Notes: generated from the letters alone by a model not told the origin. DNA of 64,000 bases from an uncultured Clostridia bacterium (GCA_947624015.1 CANQIA010000007.1:1-64000), one strand, 5' to 3'; positions 44,082-54,288 are shown, numbered from the stretch's first letter. Numbers and translations are program-made.

Positions 44082-44741
44082 ATGGGTCAGAAAGTAAATC
44101 CGCATGGATTAAGAGTCGGCATCATTAAGGACTGGGAATCTACATGGTATGCTGACAAAAAGGACTACGCTAATTTCTTAGTAGAGGATAACAAGCTTAG
44201 AAATTATATAAGAACAAGATTGGCAAACTCAGGCGTTTCCAAGATCGCTATCGAGAGAACCAATGAAAGAGTTAAAATAACTATCCATACTTCAAAGCCC
44301 GGTATAATAATCGGTAAGAGCGGCGCTTCCATTCAGGAGCTGAGCAATGACTTACAGAAGATGACCGACAAGAAGGTAATGGTAAATGTAGAAGAAATAA
44401 AGAGACCTGAGCTGGATTCTCAACTGGTAGCTGAGGATATAGCAAGACAGCTTGAGAACCGTGTAACATTCAGAAGAGCTATGAAGAAGGCTATGCAGAC
44501 TACTATGAAGTTTGGCGCTAAGGGTATCAAGACTGCCTGCAGCGGTCGTCTTGGCGGAGCCGAAATGGCACGTTCAGAAAGCTATCACGATGGTACTATA
44601 CCTCTTCAGACCTTAAGAGCAGATATAGACTATGGTTTTGCCGAAGCTAACACAACATACGGCAAGATCGGTGTTAAGGTATGGATATATAAGGGTGAGG
44701 TACTTCCTGAGAAGAAGAATAAGAAAGGAAGTGTTCAGTAA
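44082..44741 (+). CDS. rpsC: 30S ribosomal protein S3
   Basis: 219 residues. [22 protein letters not shown] domain with [15 protein letters not shown] (GxxG), and the C-terminal GCKT-like [13 protein letters not shown] and [13 protein letters not shown]. Part of the mRNA entry channel. Stop overlaps the rplP ATG. Confidence 0.98.
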   Translation: MGQKVNPHGLRVGIIKDWESTWYADKKDYANFLVEDNKLRNYIRTRLANSGVSKIAIERTNERVKITIHTSKPGIIIGKSGASIQELSNDLQKMTDKKVMVNVEEIKRPELDSQLVAEDIARQLENRVTFRRAMKKAMQTTMKFGAKGIKTACSGRLGGAEMARSESYHDGTIPLQTLRADIDYGFAEANTTYGKIGVKVWIYKGEVLPEKKNKKGSVQ

Positions 44742-45172
44742 TGTTAATGCCTAAGAGAGTTAAAAGACGTAAGCAGTTCAGAGGTCGTATGACAGGCAAG
44801 GCTTTAAGAGGCAATAAAATAACATACGGCGAATACGGTATCGTGGCTCTGGAGCCTAGCTGGATCACTTCCAGACAGATAGAGGCAGCCAGAGTTGCCA
44901 TGACAAGATATATTAAAAGAGGCGGTAAAGTCTGGATAAAGATATTTCCCGACAAGCCTATCACAGAGAAGCCCGCTGAAACAAGAATGGGTTCAGGTAA
45001 AGGTTCTCCCGAGTATTGGGTAGCAGTAGTTAAGCCGGGACGTGTTATGTTTGAGATCGCAGGCGTAACCGAGGATATAGCAAGAGAGGCTTTAAGACTT
45101 GCTATCTATAAGCTGCCTATCAAGTGCAAGATCGTAACACGCGCTGAGCTTGAAAAGGAGTGTGACAATTAA
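44741..45172 (+). CDS. rplP: 50S ribosomal protein L16
   Basis: 143 residues. [16 protein letters not shown], then [22 protein letters not shown] and [20 protein letters not shown]. Contacts the A-site tRNA region. Start overlaps rpsC and stop overlaps rpmC. Confidence 0.98.
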   Translation: MLMPKRVKRRKQFRGRMTGKALRGNKITYGEYGIVALEPSWITSRQIEAARVAMTRYIKRGGKVWIKIFPDKPITEKPAETRMGSGKGSPEYWVAVVKPGRVMFEIAGVTEDIAREALRLAIYKLPIKCKIVTRAELEKECDN

Positions 45173-45378
45173 TGAAGACTAAGGAATATGTTGCAGAATT
45201 AAAGAACAAGACTGTTGATGAGCTTAATAACGAATTGGTAGAGGCTAAGAAGGAATTGTTCAACTTAAGATTCCAAAATGCTACCAACCAGTTGAGCAAC
45301 ACAGCAAGGATCAGCCTTGTGCGCAAGAATATTGCAAGAATTCAGACTGTTATCACACAGAAGCAGAAGGCACTTTAA
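45172..45378 (+). CDS. rpmC: 50S ribosomal protein L29
   Basis: 68 residues, two-helix protein at the tunnel exit. [19 protein letters not shown] and the C-terminal [11 protein letters not shown] are characteristic. Translationally coupled to rplP. Confidence 0.97.
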   Translation: MKTKEYVAELKNKTVDELNNELVEAKKELFNLRFQNATNQLSNTARISLVRKNIARIQTVITQKQKAL

Positions 45379-45399
45379 CAGTTATATAAGGAGGACATT

Positions 45400-45654
45400 A
45401 TGGAAAGAAATCTTCGTAAAACAAGGATCGGCAGAGTTGTCAGCGATAAGATGGATAAGACTATCGTTGTAGCTGTTGAGAACAATGTAAGACATCCATT
45501 ATATAACAAGATTGTGAAGACTACTTATAAATTAAAGGCTCACGATGAGAATAATGAGTGTCAGATAGGAGACAGAGTAAAGGTTATGGAAACAAGACCA
45601 TTATCCAAGGATAAGAGATGGAGATTGGTTGAAATAGTAGAAAAGGTTAAGTAA
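45400..45654 (+). CDS. rpsQ: 30S ribosomal protein S17
   Basis: 84 residues, OB-fold. [19 protein letters not shown] and [19 protein letters not shown] are diagnostic. RBS AAGGAGGA. Confidence 0.98.
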   Translation: MERNLRKTRIGRVVSDKMDKTIVVAVENNVRHPLYNKIVKTTYKLKAHDENNECQIGDRVKVMETRPLSKDKRWRLVEIVEKVK

Positions 45655-45680
45655 TTCCTGGATAAAGGAGGAAATCGACA

Positions 45681-46049
45681 ATGATCCAGCAGGAAAGTAG
45701 ACTTGTTGTTGCTGATAACTCAGGTGCTAAGGAATTATTATGTATCAGAGTATTAGGCGGCTCAACCAGAAGATATGCCAATATTGGCGACGTTATAGTT
45801 GCTACCGTTAAAGATGCAACACCCGGCGGCGTTGTTAAAAAAGGCGAGGTCGTAAGAGCAGTTGTTGTAAGAACCAAAAAGGGCGCTTCAAGACCCGACG
45901 GCTCCTACATTAAGTTCGATGAGAACGCTGCTGTAATAATAAAAGAAGACAAGAACCCCAGAGGTACTCGTATTTTCGGACCTGTTGCAAGAGAGCTGAG
46001 AGAAAAGCAGTATATGAAAATATTATCTCTTGCTCCTGAAGTATTATAA
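45681..46049 (+). CDS. rplN: 50S ribosomal protein L14
   Basis: 122 residues, normal length. [20 protein letters not shown] at the start and [18 protein letters not shown] near the end. Forms part of the subunit interface and binds the silencing factor RsfS in other bacteria. RBS AAAGGAGG. Confidence 0.98.
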   Translation: MIQQESRLVVADNSGAKELLCIRVLGGSTRRYANIGDVIVATVKDATPGGVVKKGEVVRAVVVRTKKGASRPDGSYIKFDENAAVIIKEDKNPRGTRIFGPVARELREKQYMKILSLAPEVL

Positions 46050-46067
46050 TAGGAGGTCAGAACCCAT

Positions 46068-46370
46068 ATGAAGATTAAAAAGGGCGATAAAGTACAGATT
46101 ATCGCAGGTAAAGATAAAGGCAAGGAAGGCAAGGTACTTGTTGTAAATAGGAAGAACAATAAGGTCATCGTAGAGGGTGCAAACAAGGTAAAGAAGCACG
46201 TTAAGCCAAGTCCGGCTCATCCTCAGAGCGGTATCATTGAGCAGGAAGCTCCCATTGACGCTTCTAATGTTATGCTTGTTTACGCAGGTAAGCCGACCAG
46301 GATCGGTTACAAGGTAGTAGACGGCATTAAGCAGAGAATTGCCAAGGCAACCGGCGAAGTGATCGATTAA
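46068..46370 (+). CDS. rplX: 50S ribosomal protein L24
   Basis: 100 residues. KOW motif [20 protein letters not shown] at the N terminus, then [15 protein letters not shown]. Assembly initiator protein for the large subunit. Confidence 0.98.
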   Translation: MKIKKGDKVQIIAGKDKGKEGKVLVVNRKNNKVIVEGANKVKKHVKPSPAHPQSGIIEQEAPIDASNVMLVYAGKPTRIGYKVVDGIKQRIAKATGEVID

Positions 46371-46391
46371 TTCTGAAAAGGAGGACTATTG

Positions 46392-46931
46392 GTGAACGCA
46401 TTCAGAGAATTTTATGAGAAGGAAGTAGTTCCTGCAATGCAGGCTAAATTTTCATACAAGAATATAATGGAAGTTCCTAAGCTTGAAAAGATCGTTATAA
46501 ATATGGGTCTTGGCGAGGCTAAGGAAAACACTAAGGCACTTGATTCGGCTGCTTCCGATATGGCTATTATTTCAGGTCAGAAGCCTATCATCACAAAGGC
46601 TAAGAAGTCGATCGCTGCTTTCAAGCTCCGTGCAGGTATGCCCATAGGATGTAAGGTCACATTAAGAGGCGAAAAGATGTACAGCTTCGCAAGTAAGCTT
46701 ATCAACATATCTCTTCCTCGAGTTCGTGACTTCAGAGGCGTAAGCGCCGAGTCATTTGACGGCAGAGGCAACTATACGTTAGGTCTTAAGGAGCAGCTTA
46801 TGTTCCCTGAGATACAGTATGACAAGATCGATAAGATAAGAGGTATGGACATAGTATTCGTTACTACTGCCAATACCGACGAGGAAGCAAGAGAGCTTCT
46901 GAGATTATTTGGTATGCCATTTAGGAAGTAA
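46392..46931 (+). CDS. rplE: 50S ribosomal protein L5
   Basis: 179 residues. I choose GTG 46392 (8 nt after GGAGG) over the adjacent TTG 46389. [33 protein letters not shown] and [19 protein letters not shown] are typical. Binds 5S rRNA. Confidence 0.97.
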   Translation: MNAFREFYEKEVVPAMQAKFSYKNIMEVPKLEKIVINMGLGEAKENTKALDSAASDMAIISGQKPIITKAKKSIAAFKLRAGMPIGCKVTLRGEKMYSFASKLINISLPRVRDFRGVSAESFDGRGNYTLGLKEQLMFPEIQYDKIDKIRGMDIVFVTTANTDEEARELLRLFGMPFRK

Positions 46932-46946
46932 GGGAGGCAAGAGATC

Positions 46947-47132
46947 ATGGCTAAAACATCAATGAAGATAAAGCAGGCAAAAAAGCCTAAGTTTTCAACA
47001 CAGGGCTATACTCGCTGTAGGATCTGCGGAAGACCGCATGCTTACTTAAGAAAGTTTGGCATATGCAGAATTTGCTTCCGTGAATTGGCTTATAAGGGCG
47101 AGATCCCCGGCGTAAAGAAAGCTAGCTGGTAA
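46947..47132 (+). CDS. rpsN: 30S ribosomal protein S14, zinc-binding type
   Basis: 61 residues, the short zinc form (S14 type Z): [20 protein letters not shown] gives the CxxC-CxxC ligands. The spc operon copy being zinc-dependent is normal for Firmicutes; a zinc-free backup would be elsewhere if present. Confidence 0.97.
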   Translation: MAKTSMKIKQAKKPKFSTQGYTRCRICGRPHAYLRKFGICRICFRELAYKGEIPGVKKASW

Positions 47133-47152
47133 TTTGAAAGGAGGTTTTTTAA

Positions 47153-47554
47153 ATGTCAATGAGTGATCCTATCGCAGATATGCTCACAAGAATAAGAAAT
47201 GCAAATACTGCAAAGCATGACACCGTAGATGTACCTTCAAGTAGAATGAAGGAGGCTATTGCCAATATTCTTTTAGACGAGGGATATATTGCAGGTTTTG
47301 AGATCATAGAAGACGGCGTAAAGAAGACCATGAGGATCACACTTAAGTATGGTGTGGACAAGAATGAAAAGGTAATCTCAGGTATAAAGAGAATTTCAAA
47401 GCCCGGTCTTAGAGTTTACGCTAACACAGAAGAAATGCCAAGAGTTTTAGGTGGTCTGGGAACAGCTATCGTTTCCACAAACAAGGGTATCATTACCGAC
47501 AAGGAAGCCAGAAAGCTCGGCGTTGGCGGCGAAGTTATCGCCTATGTATGGTAA
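47153..47554 (+). CDS. rpsH: 30S ribosomal protein S8
   Basis: 133 residues. [31 protein letters not shown] and [20 protein letters not shown] are diagnostic. In E. coli it is the spc autoregulator. RBS AAAGGAGG. Confidence 0.98.
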   Translation: MSMSDPIADMLTRIRNANTAKHDTVDVPSSRMKEAIANILLDEGYIAGFEIIEDGVKKTMRITLKYGVDKNEKVISGIKRISKPGLRVYANTEEMPRVLGGLGTAIVSTNKGIITDKEARKLGVGGEVIAYVW

Positions 47555-47572
47555 TAGAAGGAGGTAAATTAT

Positions 47573-48112
47573 ATGTCACGTATAGGTAAATTACCTGTTG
47601 CTATTCCGGCTGGCGTTGAAGTTAAGCTTGAGGATGGCAATGTAATTACAGTTAAGGGACCTAAAGGCACACTTACCCGTAAGCTTGTTGACGAAATGAC
47701 GGTAGAGGTTGGCGCAGCAGAGGTCACCGTAACAAGACCCAATGACTTAAAGAAGAATAAGCAGCTTCATGGTCTTACAAGGACTCTTATACACAATATG
47801 GTAGAGGGTGTAACAAACGGCTATTCAAAGCAGCTTGAGATAAATGGTGTAGGTTACAGAGCGGCTAAGTCAGGCAATAAGCTTACACTTACTCTGGGCT
47901 ATTCACATCCCGTTGAGATGATAGATCCGGAAGGTATCGAAACTAAGGTAGACGGCAACAAAATAACAGTATCCGGCATCGATAAGGAAAAGGTCGGTCA
48001 GTTTGCTGCCGAGATAAGAACAAAGAGACCTCCCGAACCATATAAGGGCAAGGGTATCAAGTATGCTACCGAACAGATCAGACGTAAGGTCGGCAAGACC
48101 GGTAAGAAATAA
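47573..48112 (+). CDS. rplF: 50S ribosomal protein L6
   Basis: 179 residues. [26 protein letters not shown]-like start and C-terminal [20 protein letters not shown]. Lies near the sarcin-ricin loop. Confidence 0.98.
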   Translation: MSRIGKLPVAIPAGVEVKLEDGNVITVKGPKGTLTRKLVDEMTVEVGAAEVTVTRPNDLKKNKQLHGLTRTLIHNMVEGVTNGYSKQLEINGVGYRAAKSGNKLTLTLGYSHPVEMIDPEGIETKVDGNKITVSGIDKEKVGQFAAEIRTKRPPEPYKGKGIKYATEQIRRKVGKTGKK

Positions 48113-48130
48113 TAAAGGAGTGAATGTGCA

Positions 48131-48499
48131 ATGATTAAAAAGCCATCACGTGCTGATGCGAGAATGAAGCGTCATTACAGACTTCGCAATAACATTTCCG
48201 GCACAGCCGAAAGACCAAGATTGGCAGTATTCAGATCAAATATGCATATATATGCGCAGATCATAGACGATACAGTAGGCAATACACTTTGCGCCGCATC
48301 TACAGTTGAAAAGGACATTAAGGCTAAGCTTGAAAAGACCAACGACGTAGAGGCTGCAAAGGTTGTAGGCGAGGCTGTAGCAAAAAAAGCGATTGAAAAG
48401 GGTATCACTACCGTGGTATTCGACAGAGGCGGATTTGTATATCATGGCAAAATTCAGGCTTTGGCTGAAGCTGCCAGAGAAGCAGGTCTTAAGTTCTAA
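48131..48499 (+). CDS. rplR: 50S ribosomal protein L18
   Basis: 122 residues. [32 protein letters not shown] and [20 protein letters not shown]. Binds 5S rRNA with L5. Confidence 0.98.
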   Translation: MIKKPSRADARMKRHYRLRNNISGTAERPRLAVFRSNMHIYAQIIDDTVGNTLCAASTVEKDIKAKLEKTNDVEAAKVVGEAVAKKAIEKGITTVVFDRGGFVYHGKIQALAEAAREAGLKF

Positions 48500-48514
48500 T
48501 TAGGAGGGAAAGAC

Positions 48515-49021
48515 GTGAGAAATAAAATCGATGCAAGTACCCTTGATTTAAAAGATAAGGTTGTAACTATCAAAAGAGTAACAAAGGTAGTTAAGGGTGG
48601 TCGTACCTTCCGTTTTGCAGCCTTAGTAGTTGTTGGCGATGAGAATGGTCACGTAGGCGTAGGCTTAGGCAAGGCTATGGAAATTCCCGACGCTATCCGT
48701 AAGGGTAAAGAGGATGCGGCTAAGCATCTCGTATATGTTGAAAGAAATGAAAATGACAGTATTTATCATGAGATATATGGTAAATTCGGCAGCTCAAGCG
48801 TTCTTCTTAAGCCTGCTCCCGAAGGTACAGGCGTTATTGCGGGTGGTCCCGCAAGAGCTGTTATAGAGTTGGCAGGTATCAAAAATATCAGAACCAAGTC
48901 TTTAGGCTCAAGAAACAAGAAGAATGTTGTTAATGCAACTCTTGAGGGTCTGGCTTCAGCTATGTCTCCCGAAAAGGCTGCAAGACTTCGCGGTAAGACA
49001 GTAGAAGAAATAATGGGCTAA
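48515..49021 (+). CDS. rpsE: 30S ribosomal protein S5
   Basis: 168 residues from GTG (RBS AGGAGGG). Double-stranded RNA-binding part ([19 protein letters not shown]) and [20 protein letters not shown]. Involved in decoding fidelity. Confidence 0.98.
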   Translation: MRNKIDASTLDLKDKVVTIKRVTKVVKGGRTFRFAALVVVGDENGHVGVGLGKAMEIPDAIRKGKEDAAKHLVYVERNENDSIYHEIYGKFGSSSVLLKPAPEGTGVIAGGPARAVIELAGIKNIRTKSLGSRNKKNVVNATLEGLASAMSPEKAARLRGKTVEEIMG

Positions 49022-49035
49022 GGGAGGATATTGAG

Positions 49036-49209
49036 ATGTTAAGAATTACTTTAGTTAAATCTACAATAGGTGCTATCCCAAAGCATAAGAAGACAGTTCA
49101 GGCTCTTGGCTTAAGAAAGCCCGGCAATGTTGTAGAGCAGCAGGACAACGCTGCTATAAGAGGTATGATAGATCAGGTCAAGCACCTGGTTAAGGTAGAG
49201 GAAATCTAG
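49036..49209 (+). CDS. rpmD: 50S ribosomal protein L30
   Basis: 57 residues, short but full length for bacterial L30: starts [20 protein letters not shown] and includes [22 protein letters not shown]; 14 nt after rpsE. Confidence 0.95.
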   Translation: MLRITLVKSTIGAIPKHKKTVQALGLRKPGNVVEQQDNAAIRGMIDQVKHLVKVEEI

Positions 49210-49226
49210 TTAAGGAGGTGTTTTCA

Positions 49227-49670
49227 ATGTTATTAAGCGAATTAAGGCCTGCTGAAGGCTCAAGATCCGACAGGTTCAGAACAGGCAGAGGTCATGGCTC
49301 AGGCAATGGCAAAACTGCCGGTAAGGGACACAAGGGTCAGAACGCTCGTTCAGGCGGCGGTGTAAGACCCGGCTTTGAGGGCGGTCAGATGCCTCTTTAC
49401 AGAAGAATTCCCAAGAGAGGTTTCAAATGCATTAATTCCAAGGACATTGTTGCCATAAATATCAGTCTTTTAAACGACAGATTTGAAGACGGAGCTGTCG
49501 TAGACGCTCAGGCTCTTAAGGACAAGGGTATCGTGAGCCATGTTAAAGACGGCGTTAAGATCTTGGGTAATGGCGAAATTACTAAAAAGCTTACCGTTAA
49601 GGTAAACTATTTCAGCGCTTCAGCTAAGGAAAAGATTGAGGCGGCAGGCGGAAAAGCTGAGGTGATTTAA
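49227..49670 (+). CDS. rplO: 50S ribosomal protein L15
   Basis: 147 residues from ATG 49227 (RBS AAGGAGGTG). [39 protein letters not shown] and [15 protein letters not shown]. The stop abuts the secY TTG directly. Confidence 0.98.
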   Translation: MLLSELRPAEGSRSDRFRTGRGHGSGNGKTAGKGHKGQNARSGGGVRPGFEGGQMPLYRRIPKRGFKCINSKDIVAINISLLNDRFEDGAVVDAQALKDKGIVSHVKDGVKILGNGEITKKLTVKVNYFSASAKEKIEAAGGKAEVI

Positions 49671-50930
49671 TTGTTCAGCGTATTGAGAAATGCATTTACA
49701 GTTAAGGAAATCCGTATCAAAATATTTTACATGCTTTTGGTACTCTTTATAGTACGAATAGGCACACATCTTCCCGTACCGGGCATAGATATGAATGCTC
49801 TTGCAAACACAGGGGCTTCAAATACTCTGTATTCCCTTATTACGGGCGGTAACTACGGTACAATTTTTGCTATGGGTATCGGACCATATATCAATGCTTC
49901 TATCATCATGCAGCTTTTAACGGTTGCTATACCCAAGCTTGAGGAAATAAGCAAGGACGGAGAGGAAGGCAGAAAGAAGATATCTCAGTATACAAGAATA
50001 TCTGCTGTGCTTTTATCTATATTACAGGGTTCAGGTCAGATATACACTATACACACTGCCTTTAACGATCCCAACTGGTTTGTTTATATTATCGGTCTTA
50101 TAACAATGGTAACAGGCACCATATTCATAATGTGGTTAGGCGAGAAGCTTACCGACGTAGGTATCGGTAACGGCGCTTCATTCATTATTTTTGCCAACAT
50201 CCTTGAAAATCTGGATGACGGTATCAAGGCTCTTGCCGTTGAGGCTCAGGGCAAATCTATGGGTTGGCTTGTTGTACTTGTTATAATTGCGGTACTTGTA
50301 CTTGCAATGGCATTTGTTATTTTCGTACAGGACGGCGAGAGAAGAATACCCGTTCAGTATTCAAAGAAGCTTGTGGGTAACAGGTATTTAGGCGGTCAAA
50401 GCTCATATATACCGATAAAGGTAAATATCGCAGGCGTTATGTCAATAATCTTTGCGATATCACTTTTACAGTTCCCACAGACTATAAATCAGCTCATACA
50501 GAGCAATTTTTTGGGCAGGATAAGCAGATGGCTCTCATTTAATTACTTTATAAAGGGTGTACTGCCATTGGGAACCATATTATATGTTATTCTCATTTTC
50601 TGCTTTACATTCTTCTATACCTCTTTTGCGTTCAATCCCATTGAGGTTGCGGAGAATATGAAGAAGAACGGCGGTTTTGTTCCCGGTATAAGACCGGGCA
50701 AGCCAACGTCAGACTATATCCAGACAATAGTTGACAGAGTTTCTCTTATAGGAGCTATCGCATATGCTCTTATAGCTCTTTTGCCAATAGTGCTTGAGTG
50801 GGTCACCGGCATGAATATGGGCTTTGGAGGAACTACGCTCCTTATCGTATCAGGTGTTGCTCTTGAGCTTGTAAAGCAGCTCCAGACTCAGTTGATAATG
50901 CGCCACTACAAGGGCTTCTTAAACGATTAA
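49671..50930 (+). CDS. secY: Preprotein translocase subunit SecY
   Basis: 419 residues, TTG start with the RBS GAGGTGAT lying within the rplO end. Ten hydrophobic segments; plug region GIGPYINASIIMQLL, cytoplasmic loops with RKKISQYTR and EIAENMKKNGGF-like EVAENMKKNGGFVPGIRPG. Channel of the general secretion pathway. Used by the exported proteins of this window (pectate lyase, LDT, PotD). Confidence 0.97.
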   Translation: MFSVLRNAFTVKEIRIKIFYMLLVLFIVRIGTHLPVPGIDMNALANTGASNTLYSLITGGNYGTIFAMGIGPYINASIIMQLLTVAIPKLEEISKDGEEGRKKISQYTRISAVLLSILQGSGQIYTIHTAFNDPNWFVYIIGLITMVTGTIFIMWLGEKLTDVGIGNGASFIIFANILENLDDGIKALAVEAQGKSMGWLVVLVIIAVLVLAMAFVIFVQDGERRIPVQYSKKLVGNRYLGGQSSYIPIKVNIAGVMSIIFAISLLQFPQTINQLIQSNFLGRISRWLSFNYFIKGVLPLGTILYVILIFCFTFFYTSFAFNPIEVAENMKKNGGFVPGIRPGKPTSDYIQTIVDRVSLIGAIAYALIALLPIVLEWVTGMNMGFGGTTLLIVSGVALELVKQLQTQLIMRHYKGFLND

Positions 50931-50962
50931 GCGGCGGTTTGATATAATAATAAGAAGGTTTA

Positions 50963-51014
50963 AAATATGTCTTGTCTGAAACGAAAAACCGTTTCAGACA
51001 AAAAAGACATATTT
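50963..51014 (+). promoter_or_regulatory. Long hairpin directly upstream of the adk ribosome binding site
   Basis: Outer stem AAATATGTCT/AGACATATTT (10 bp) and inner stem TGTCTGAAACG/CGTTTCAGACA (11 bp), loop AAAAAC, with AAAA bulged on the 3' side. It ends just before AAAAGGGGGA and 18 nt before the adk ATG. There is no T-run, so it is not a normal terminator. Confidence 0.7.
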
Positions 51015-51032
51015 GAAAAGGGGGATCTTACA

Positions 51033-51665
51033 ATGAAATTAGTGCTTATAGGCTGTCCGGGCGCCGGCAAAGGTACTCAGGCAAAAATGCTTTCCAAGAA
51101 ATTTGATATAGCTCACATTTCCACAGGCGATCTTTTGAGAGATCAGATGAAGAGAGGCACCGAGCTTGGCAAAAAGGTCAGCGAAATAATGAATTCAGGC
51201 GGTCTTGTATCCGACGATATAGTATCGGCAATGCTTGCCGAAAGGATAAAGGAAAAGGACTGCGAGAAGGGATACATATTAGACGGCTATCCCAGAAATG
51301 TTGCTCAGGCACAGGGGCTTGAAGCTATAACGGGACCTCTCGATAAGGTCATTTGCTACGATGTGGCAGACGATGTTATAGTTGACAGAATGACAGGCAG
51401 AAGAAGCTGCCCCGTGTGCGGCAGGATGTATCACGTTTCCTATAATCCTCCAAAGGCAGAGGGAAAGTGTGACGACTGCGGAGCAGAGCTTATACAGAGA
51501 AAGGACGACAATGAGGACACTGTTAAGAACAGACTGAAGGTCTACCATAGCTCCACCGCTCCTGTGATCGACTATTACAGGGACAAGGGCATACTTATGG
51601 TCGTAAACGGCGTCGGAGATATTGACCATATCTTTAATACCGTTGCTTCTGCTCTTGAGGTATAA
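51033..51665 (+). CDS. adk: Adenylate kinase
   Basis: 210 residues from ATG 51033. P-loop GCPGAGKGTQA, DLLRDQMKRGTELG, LDGYPRNVAQAQGLE, and a zinc-type LID domain with CPVCGRMYHVSYNPP and CDDCGAE (four cysteines). Balances ATP, ADP and AMP. An in-frame ATG further upstream (50967) lies inside the hairpin and has no RBS. Confidence 0.97.
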   Translation: MKLVLIGCPGAGKGTQAKMLSKKFDIAHISTGDLLRDQMKRGTELGKKVSEIMNSGGLVSDDIVSAMLAERIKEKDCEKGYILDGYPRNVAQAQGLEAITGPLDKVICYDVADDVIVDRMTGRRSCPVCGRMYHVSYNPPKAEGKCDDCGAELIQRKDDNEDTVKNRLKVYHSSTAPVIDYYRDKGILMVVNGVGDIDHIFNTVASALEV

Positions 51666-51669
51666 GCTC

Positions 51670-52419
51670 ATGTCTATTACAATAAAAAAAGACGTACATA
51701 TAGCGGCAATGAGGCTTGCAGGCAGGATAACGGGAGATGTGCTTGCTCTTATCGAAAAGGAGATACGTCCCGGTATCACAACTGCCGAGCTTGATAATAT
51801 CGCCGAGGAATATATAAGAGCGCAGGGCGCCGTTCCTTCCTTTAAAGGGCTATATGGTTATCCTGCCTCAATATGCGCTTCGGTCAATAACGAGATAATA
51901 CACGGTATCCCCGATGGCAGAATGCTCAGGGAAGGGGATATTGTAAGCATTGACACAGGCGCATATATAAAGGGCTTCCATGGAGATGCGGCAAGGACCT
52001 TTGCGGTGGGAAGGATATCTCCCGAAAGGCAAAGGCTTATAGATGTGACCCGTGAAAGCTTTTTTAGAGGTATAGAATATGCAAAAGAAGGTAATCATCT
52101 ATCTGAAATATCGGCAGCCATACAGGACTATGCTGAGAGCAGCGGATTTTCGGTAGTTCGTGATTACGTTGGGCATGGCATCGGAAGAGAAATGCATGAG
52201 GATCCCGAGGTTCCCAACTACAGAAGGGGAAGGAAGGGTCCAAGACTCATAAAGGGCATGACGATAGCTGTGGAGCCAATGCTTACGGCAGGAAGCTTCA
52301 GAGTGCGTATACTAAAGAACGACTGGACCGTCGTTACAAGAGACGGAAGCGATTCTGCCCATTATGAAAATACGGTTCTCATTACTGATGGTGAGCCTGA
52401 GCTTTTTACACTGGTATAG
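51670..52419 (+). CDS. map: Methionine aminopeptidase type I
   Basis: 249 residues. Metal ligands lie in SIDTGAYIKGFHGDAART (Asp pair), GHGIGREMHEDPEVPN (His) and TIAVEPMLT (Glu), with the final Glu in HYENTVLIT. Removes N-terminal methionine of new proteins. Begins 4 nt after the adk stop. Confidence 0.97.
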   Translation: MSITIKKDVHIAAMRLAGRITGDVLALIEKEIRPGITTAELDNIAEEYIRAQGAVPSFKGLYGYPASICASVNNEIIHGIPDGRMLREGDIVSIDTGAYIKGFHGDAARTFAVGRISPERQRLIDVTRESFFRGIEYAKEGNHLSEISAAIQDYAESSGFSVVRDYVGHGIGREMHEDPEVPNYRRGRKGPRLIKGMTIAVEPMLTAGSFRVRILKNDWTVVTRDGSDSAHYENTVLITDGEPELFTLV

Positions 52420-52477
52420 GCAGGCTTTGGATATACGCTTTACTTTCCGAGCCGCTTAGAGGCTGTGGGGTGAAGAT

Positions 52478-52741
52478 ATGTATTCAAAGGGACAGATAGT
52501 TTTCTCCAAAAAAGGACGGGACAAGGGACTGGCTTTTATAATATACGATCATGACGAAGCCTATGTTTACCTTGTAAACGGCAAAGAGAGAAGGCTTGAA
52601 AAACCGAAGAAAAAGAAAATCATACACATTCAGCCTACCAATATGACGGATGCTGCCATAAAGGATAAGCTGGAAAAGGGATCTTATATACAGGATTCCG
52701 ATATAAGAAAAGCTCTGGCAAAATATAACGGCAATATGTAA
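52478..52741 (+). CDS. KOW-domain RNA-binding protein
   Basis: 87 residues. KOW/L14e-like start (KGQIVFSKKGRDKGLAFIIYDHD) followed by VYLVNGKERRLEKPKKKKIIHIQPT, a basic linker. Small proteins of this kind commonly lie between map and infA in Clostridia; a ribosome-associated role is presumed, not shown. Confidence 0.85.
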   Translation: MYSKGQIVFSKKGRDKGLAFIIYDHDEAYVYLVNGKERRLEKPKKKKIIHIQPTNMTDAAIKDKLEKGSYIQDSDIRKALAKYNGNM

Positions 52742-52765
52742 CAGATTTGAAGGAGGTAGAGAGCC

Positions 52766-52984
52766 TTGGCAAAGGACGATGTAATTGAGGTTGAAGGCAC
52801 TGTCCTTGATAAGCTTCCCAACGCTATGTTTCAGGTTGAACTGGACAATGGACATAAGATTATTGCTCATATCTCAGGTAAACTAAGAAAGAACTTTATA
52901 AGGATAATACCCGGCGACAGAGTAAAGCTTGAAATGTCTCCCTACGACCTTACAAAGGGCAGGATTACTTGGAGAGGCAAATGA
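52766..52984 (+). CDS. infA: Translation initiation factor IF-1
   Basis: 72 residues, TTG start (RBS AAGGAGGTAG). [21 protein letters not shown] and [24 protein letters not shown] are hallmark sequences. OB-fold protein that blocks the A site during initiation. Confidence 0.97.
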   Translation: MAKDDVIEVEGTVLDKLPNAMFQVELDNGHKIIAHISGKLRKNFIRIIPGDRVKLEMSPYDLTKGRITWRGK

Positions 52985-53000
52985 GAAAGGAGAATGAACA

Positions 53001-53114
53001 ATGAAGGTAAGACCATCTGTTAAACCAATGTGCGAAAAGTGCAGAGTAATAAAGAGAAAGGGCGCAGTAAGGATAATATGCGACAACCCAAAGCATAAGC
53101 AAAGACAGGGTTGA
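53001..53114 (+). CDS. rpmJ: 50S ribosomal protein L36
   Basis: 37 residues: [20 protein letters not shown], ending [11 protein letters not shown]. Zinc-type with C11, C14, C27 and H32 present. RBS AAAGGAG. Last gene before the terminator. Confidence 0.97.
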   Translation: MKVRPSVKPMCEKCRVIKRKGAVRIICDNPKHKQRQG

Positions 53115-53138
53115 TCTCTTTATTAAATATATGTGAAA

Positions 53139-53166
53139 AGACAAGGTTTGCCGCCTTGTCTTTTTC
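53139..53166 (+). terminator. Terminator at the end of the spc segment
   Basis: AAGACAAGG/CCTTGTCTT stem with loop TTTGCCG region, followed by TTTTTCC. It separates rpmJ from the alpha operon. Confidence 0.85.
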
Positions 53167-53223
53167 CGTTCAGAATAATGAATAAAATATTAATTTGTTC
53201 ACAAAATATTTACAAAAAAATTA

Positions 53224-53252
53224 TTGCTTAATATTGGATAATATGGTATACT
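53224..53252 (+). promoter_or_regulatory. Promoter of the alpha operon (rpsM-rplQ)
   Basis: TTGCTT (53224-53229), 17-bp spacer, TATACT (53247-53252). Confidence 0.8.
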
Positions 53253-53258
53253 TTATCC

Positions 53259-53431
53259 TTGGTAGCTTTTCGTTTTAACGTAATTTTTTATGGTTTTAGA
53301 GGGTCAAATGCCCTTGCAGGCCTTTAGTACCGTTCCGGGACGCGGCTGCCTCGGAATACGCATTTTTGTTTAGAACGATAAAATACCGAATTAAACCGAT
53401 AAAATACTATTTAAGTGAAAGAGGTGTAGTT
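53259..53431 (+). ncRNA. Leader of the alpha operon, possible autoregulatory RNA
   Basis: About 170 nt untranslated. It contains AGGG-TCAAAT-GCCCT (~53299-53314) and TTCCG ... CGGAA around GGACGCGGCTGCCT (~53333-53357), plus a direct repeat CGATAAAATAC spaced by about 24 nt (~53378 and ~53398). S4 is the known regulator of alpha operons in several bacteria; rpsD is in this operon. No family match could be tested. Confidence 0.4.
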
Positions 53432-53800
53432 ATGGCTCGTATCGCAGGTGTAGATTTACCCAGAGAAAAGCGAATTGAAATTGGTCTTACTTATGTATAC
53501 GGTATCGGCAGATCCAGCTCTCAGAGAATATTGGCTGAAGCAGGTGTAAACCCGGATACAAGAGTTAGAGATCTTACAGACGACGAGGTGGCAAGGATAA
53601 GAGATATTATTGCCGAATCTCAGACTGTTGAAGGTGATTTAAGAAGAGAAACCGCTCTTAATATCAAGCGTCTTGTGGAAATAGGATGCTACAGAGGTAT
53701 TCGTCACAGAAAGGGTCTTCCCGTCAGAGGTCAGAAGACCAAGACCAATGCAAGAACAAGAAAAGGTCCCAGAAGAACTGTTGCGAATAAGAAGAAATAA
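53432..53800 (+). CDS. rpsM: 30S ribosomal protein S13
   Basis: 122 residues from ATG 53432 (RBS AGAGGTG). [32 protein letters not shown] and [20 protein letters not shown]. First gene of the separately promoted alpha operon. Confidence 0.98.
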   Translation: MARIAGVDLPREKRIEIGLTYVYGIGRSSSQRILAEAGVNPDTRVRDLTDDEVARIRDIIAESQTVEGDLRRETALNIKRLVEIGCYRGIRHRKGLPVRGQKTKTNARTRKGPRRTVANKKK

Positions 53801-53835
53801 TCAATTATTGCTATTGATTTAAGGAGGTTAATTAA

Positions 53836-54237
53836 ATGGCTAAGAAGACAGTTAAGAAAGCCGGAGGCCGCAGACGTCGTGACAGAAGAGTTGTAGAACG
53901 TGGTCAGGCTCATATACAGTCAAGTTTTAATAATACTATCGTAACTATTACAGATGCAGCAGGCAATGCTCTTTCATGGGCAAGCGCAGGCGAATTAGGT
54001 TTCAGAGGCTCAAAGAAGTCTACTCCTTATGCTGCTCAGATGGCGGCTGAGAAGGCAGCAGGCGCAGCTAAGGATTATGGTTTAAAGACTGTAGAAGTAT
54101 TTGTAAAGGGTCCCGGCAGCGGCAGAGAGGCTGCTATAAGAGCTTTACAGGCAGCAGGTCTTGATGTGACCATGATAAAGGATGTTACTCCCGTTCCTCA
54201 CAACGGCTGCAGACCGCCTAAGAGAAGAAGAGTATAA
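53836..54237 (+). CDS. rpsK: 30S ribosomal protein S11
   Basis: 133 residues. [36 protein letters not shown], and [14 protein letters not shown] at the end. Platform protein. RBS AAGGAGG. Confidence 0.98.
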   Translation: MAKKTVKKAGGRRRRDRRVVERGQAHIQSSFNNTIVTITDAAGNALSWASAGELGFRGSKKSTPYAAQMAAEKAAGAAKDYGLKTVEVFVKGPGSGREAAIRALQAAGLDVTMIKDVTPVPHNGCRPPKRRRV

Positions 54238-54288
54238 GTATTATTGATTTTGACATTTGTTTGATTATATAAATGGAGGTACTATTTA

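Noticed and set aside
50967-51032. Upstream ATG as the adk start
   Set aside because: It lies within the hairpin stem, lacks an RBS and adds a tail not found in adenylate kinases; ATG 51033 has GGGGGA upstream and begins MKLVLIG.
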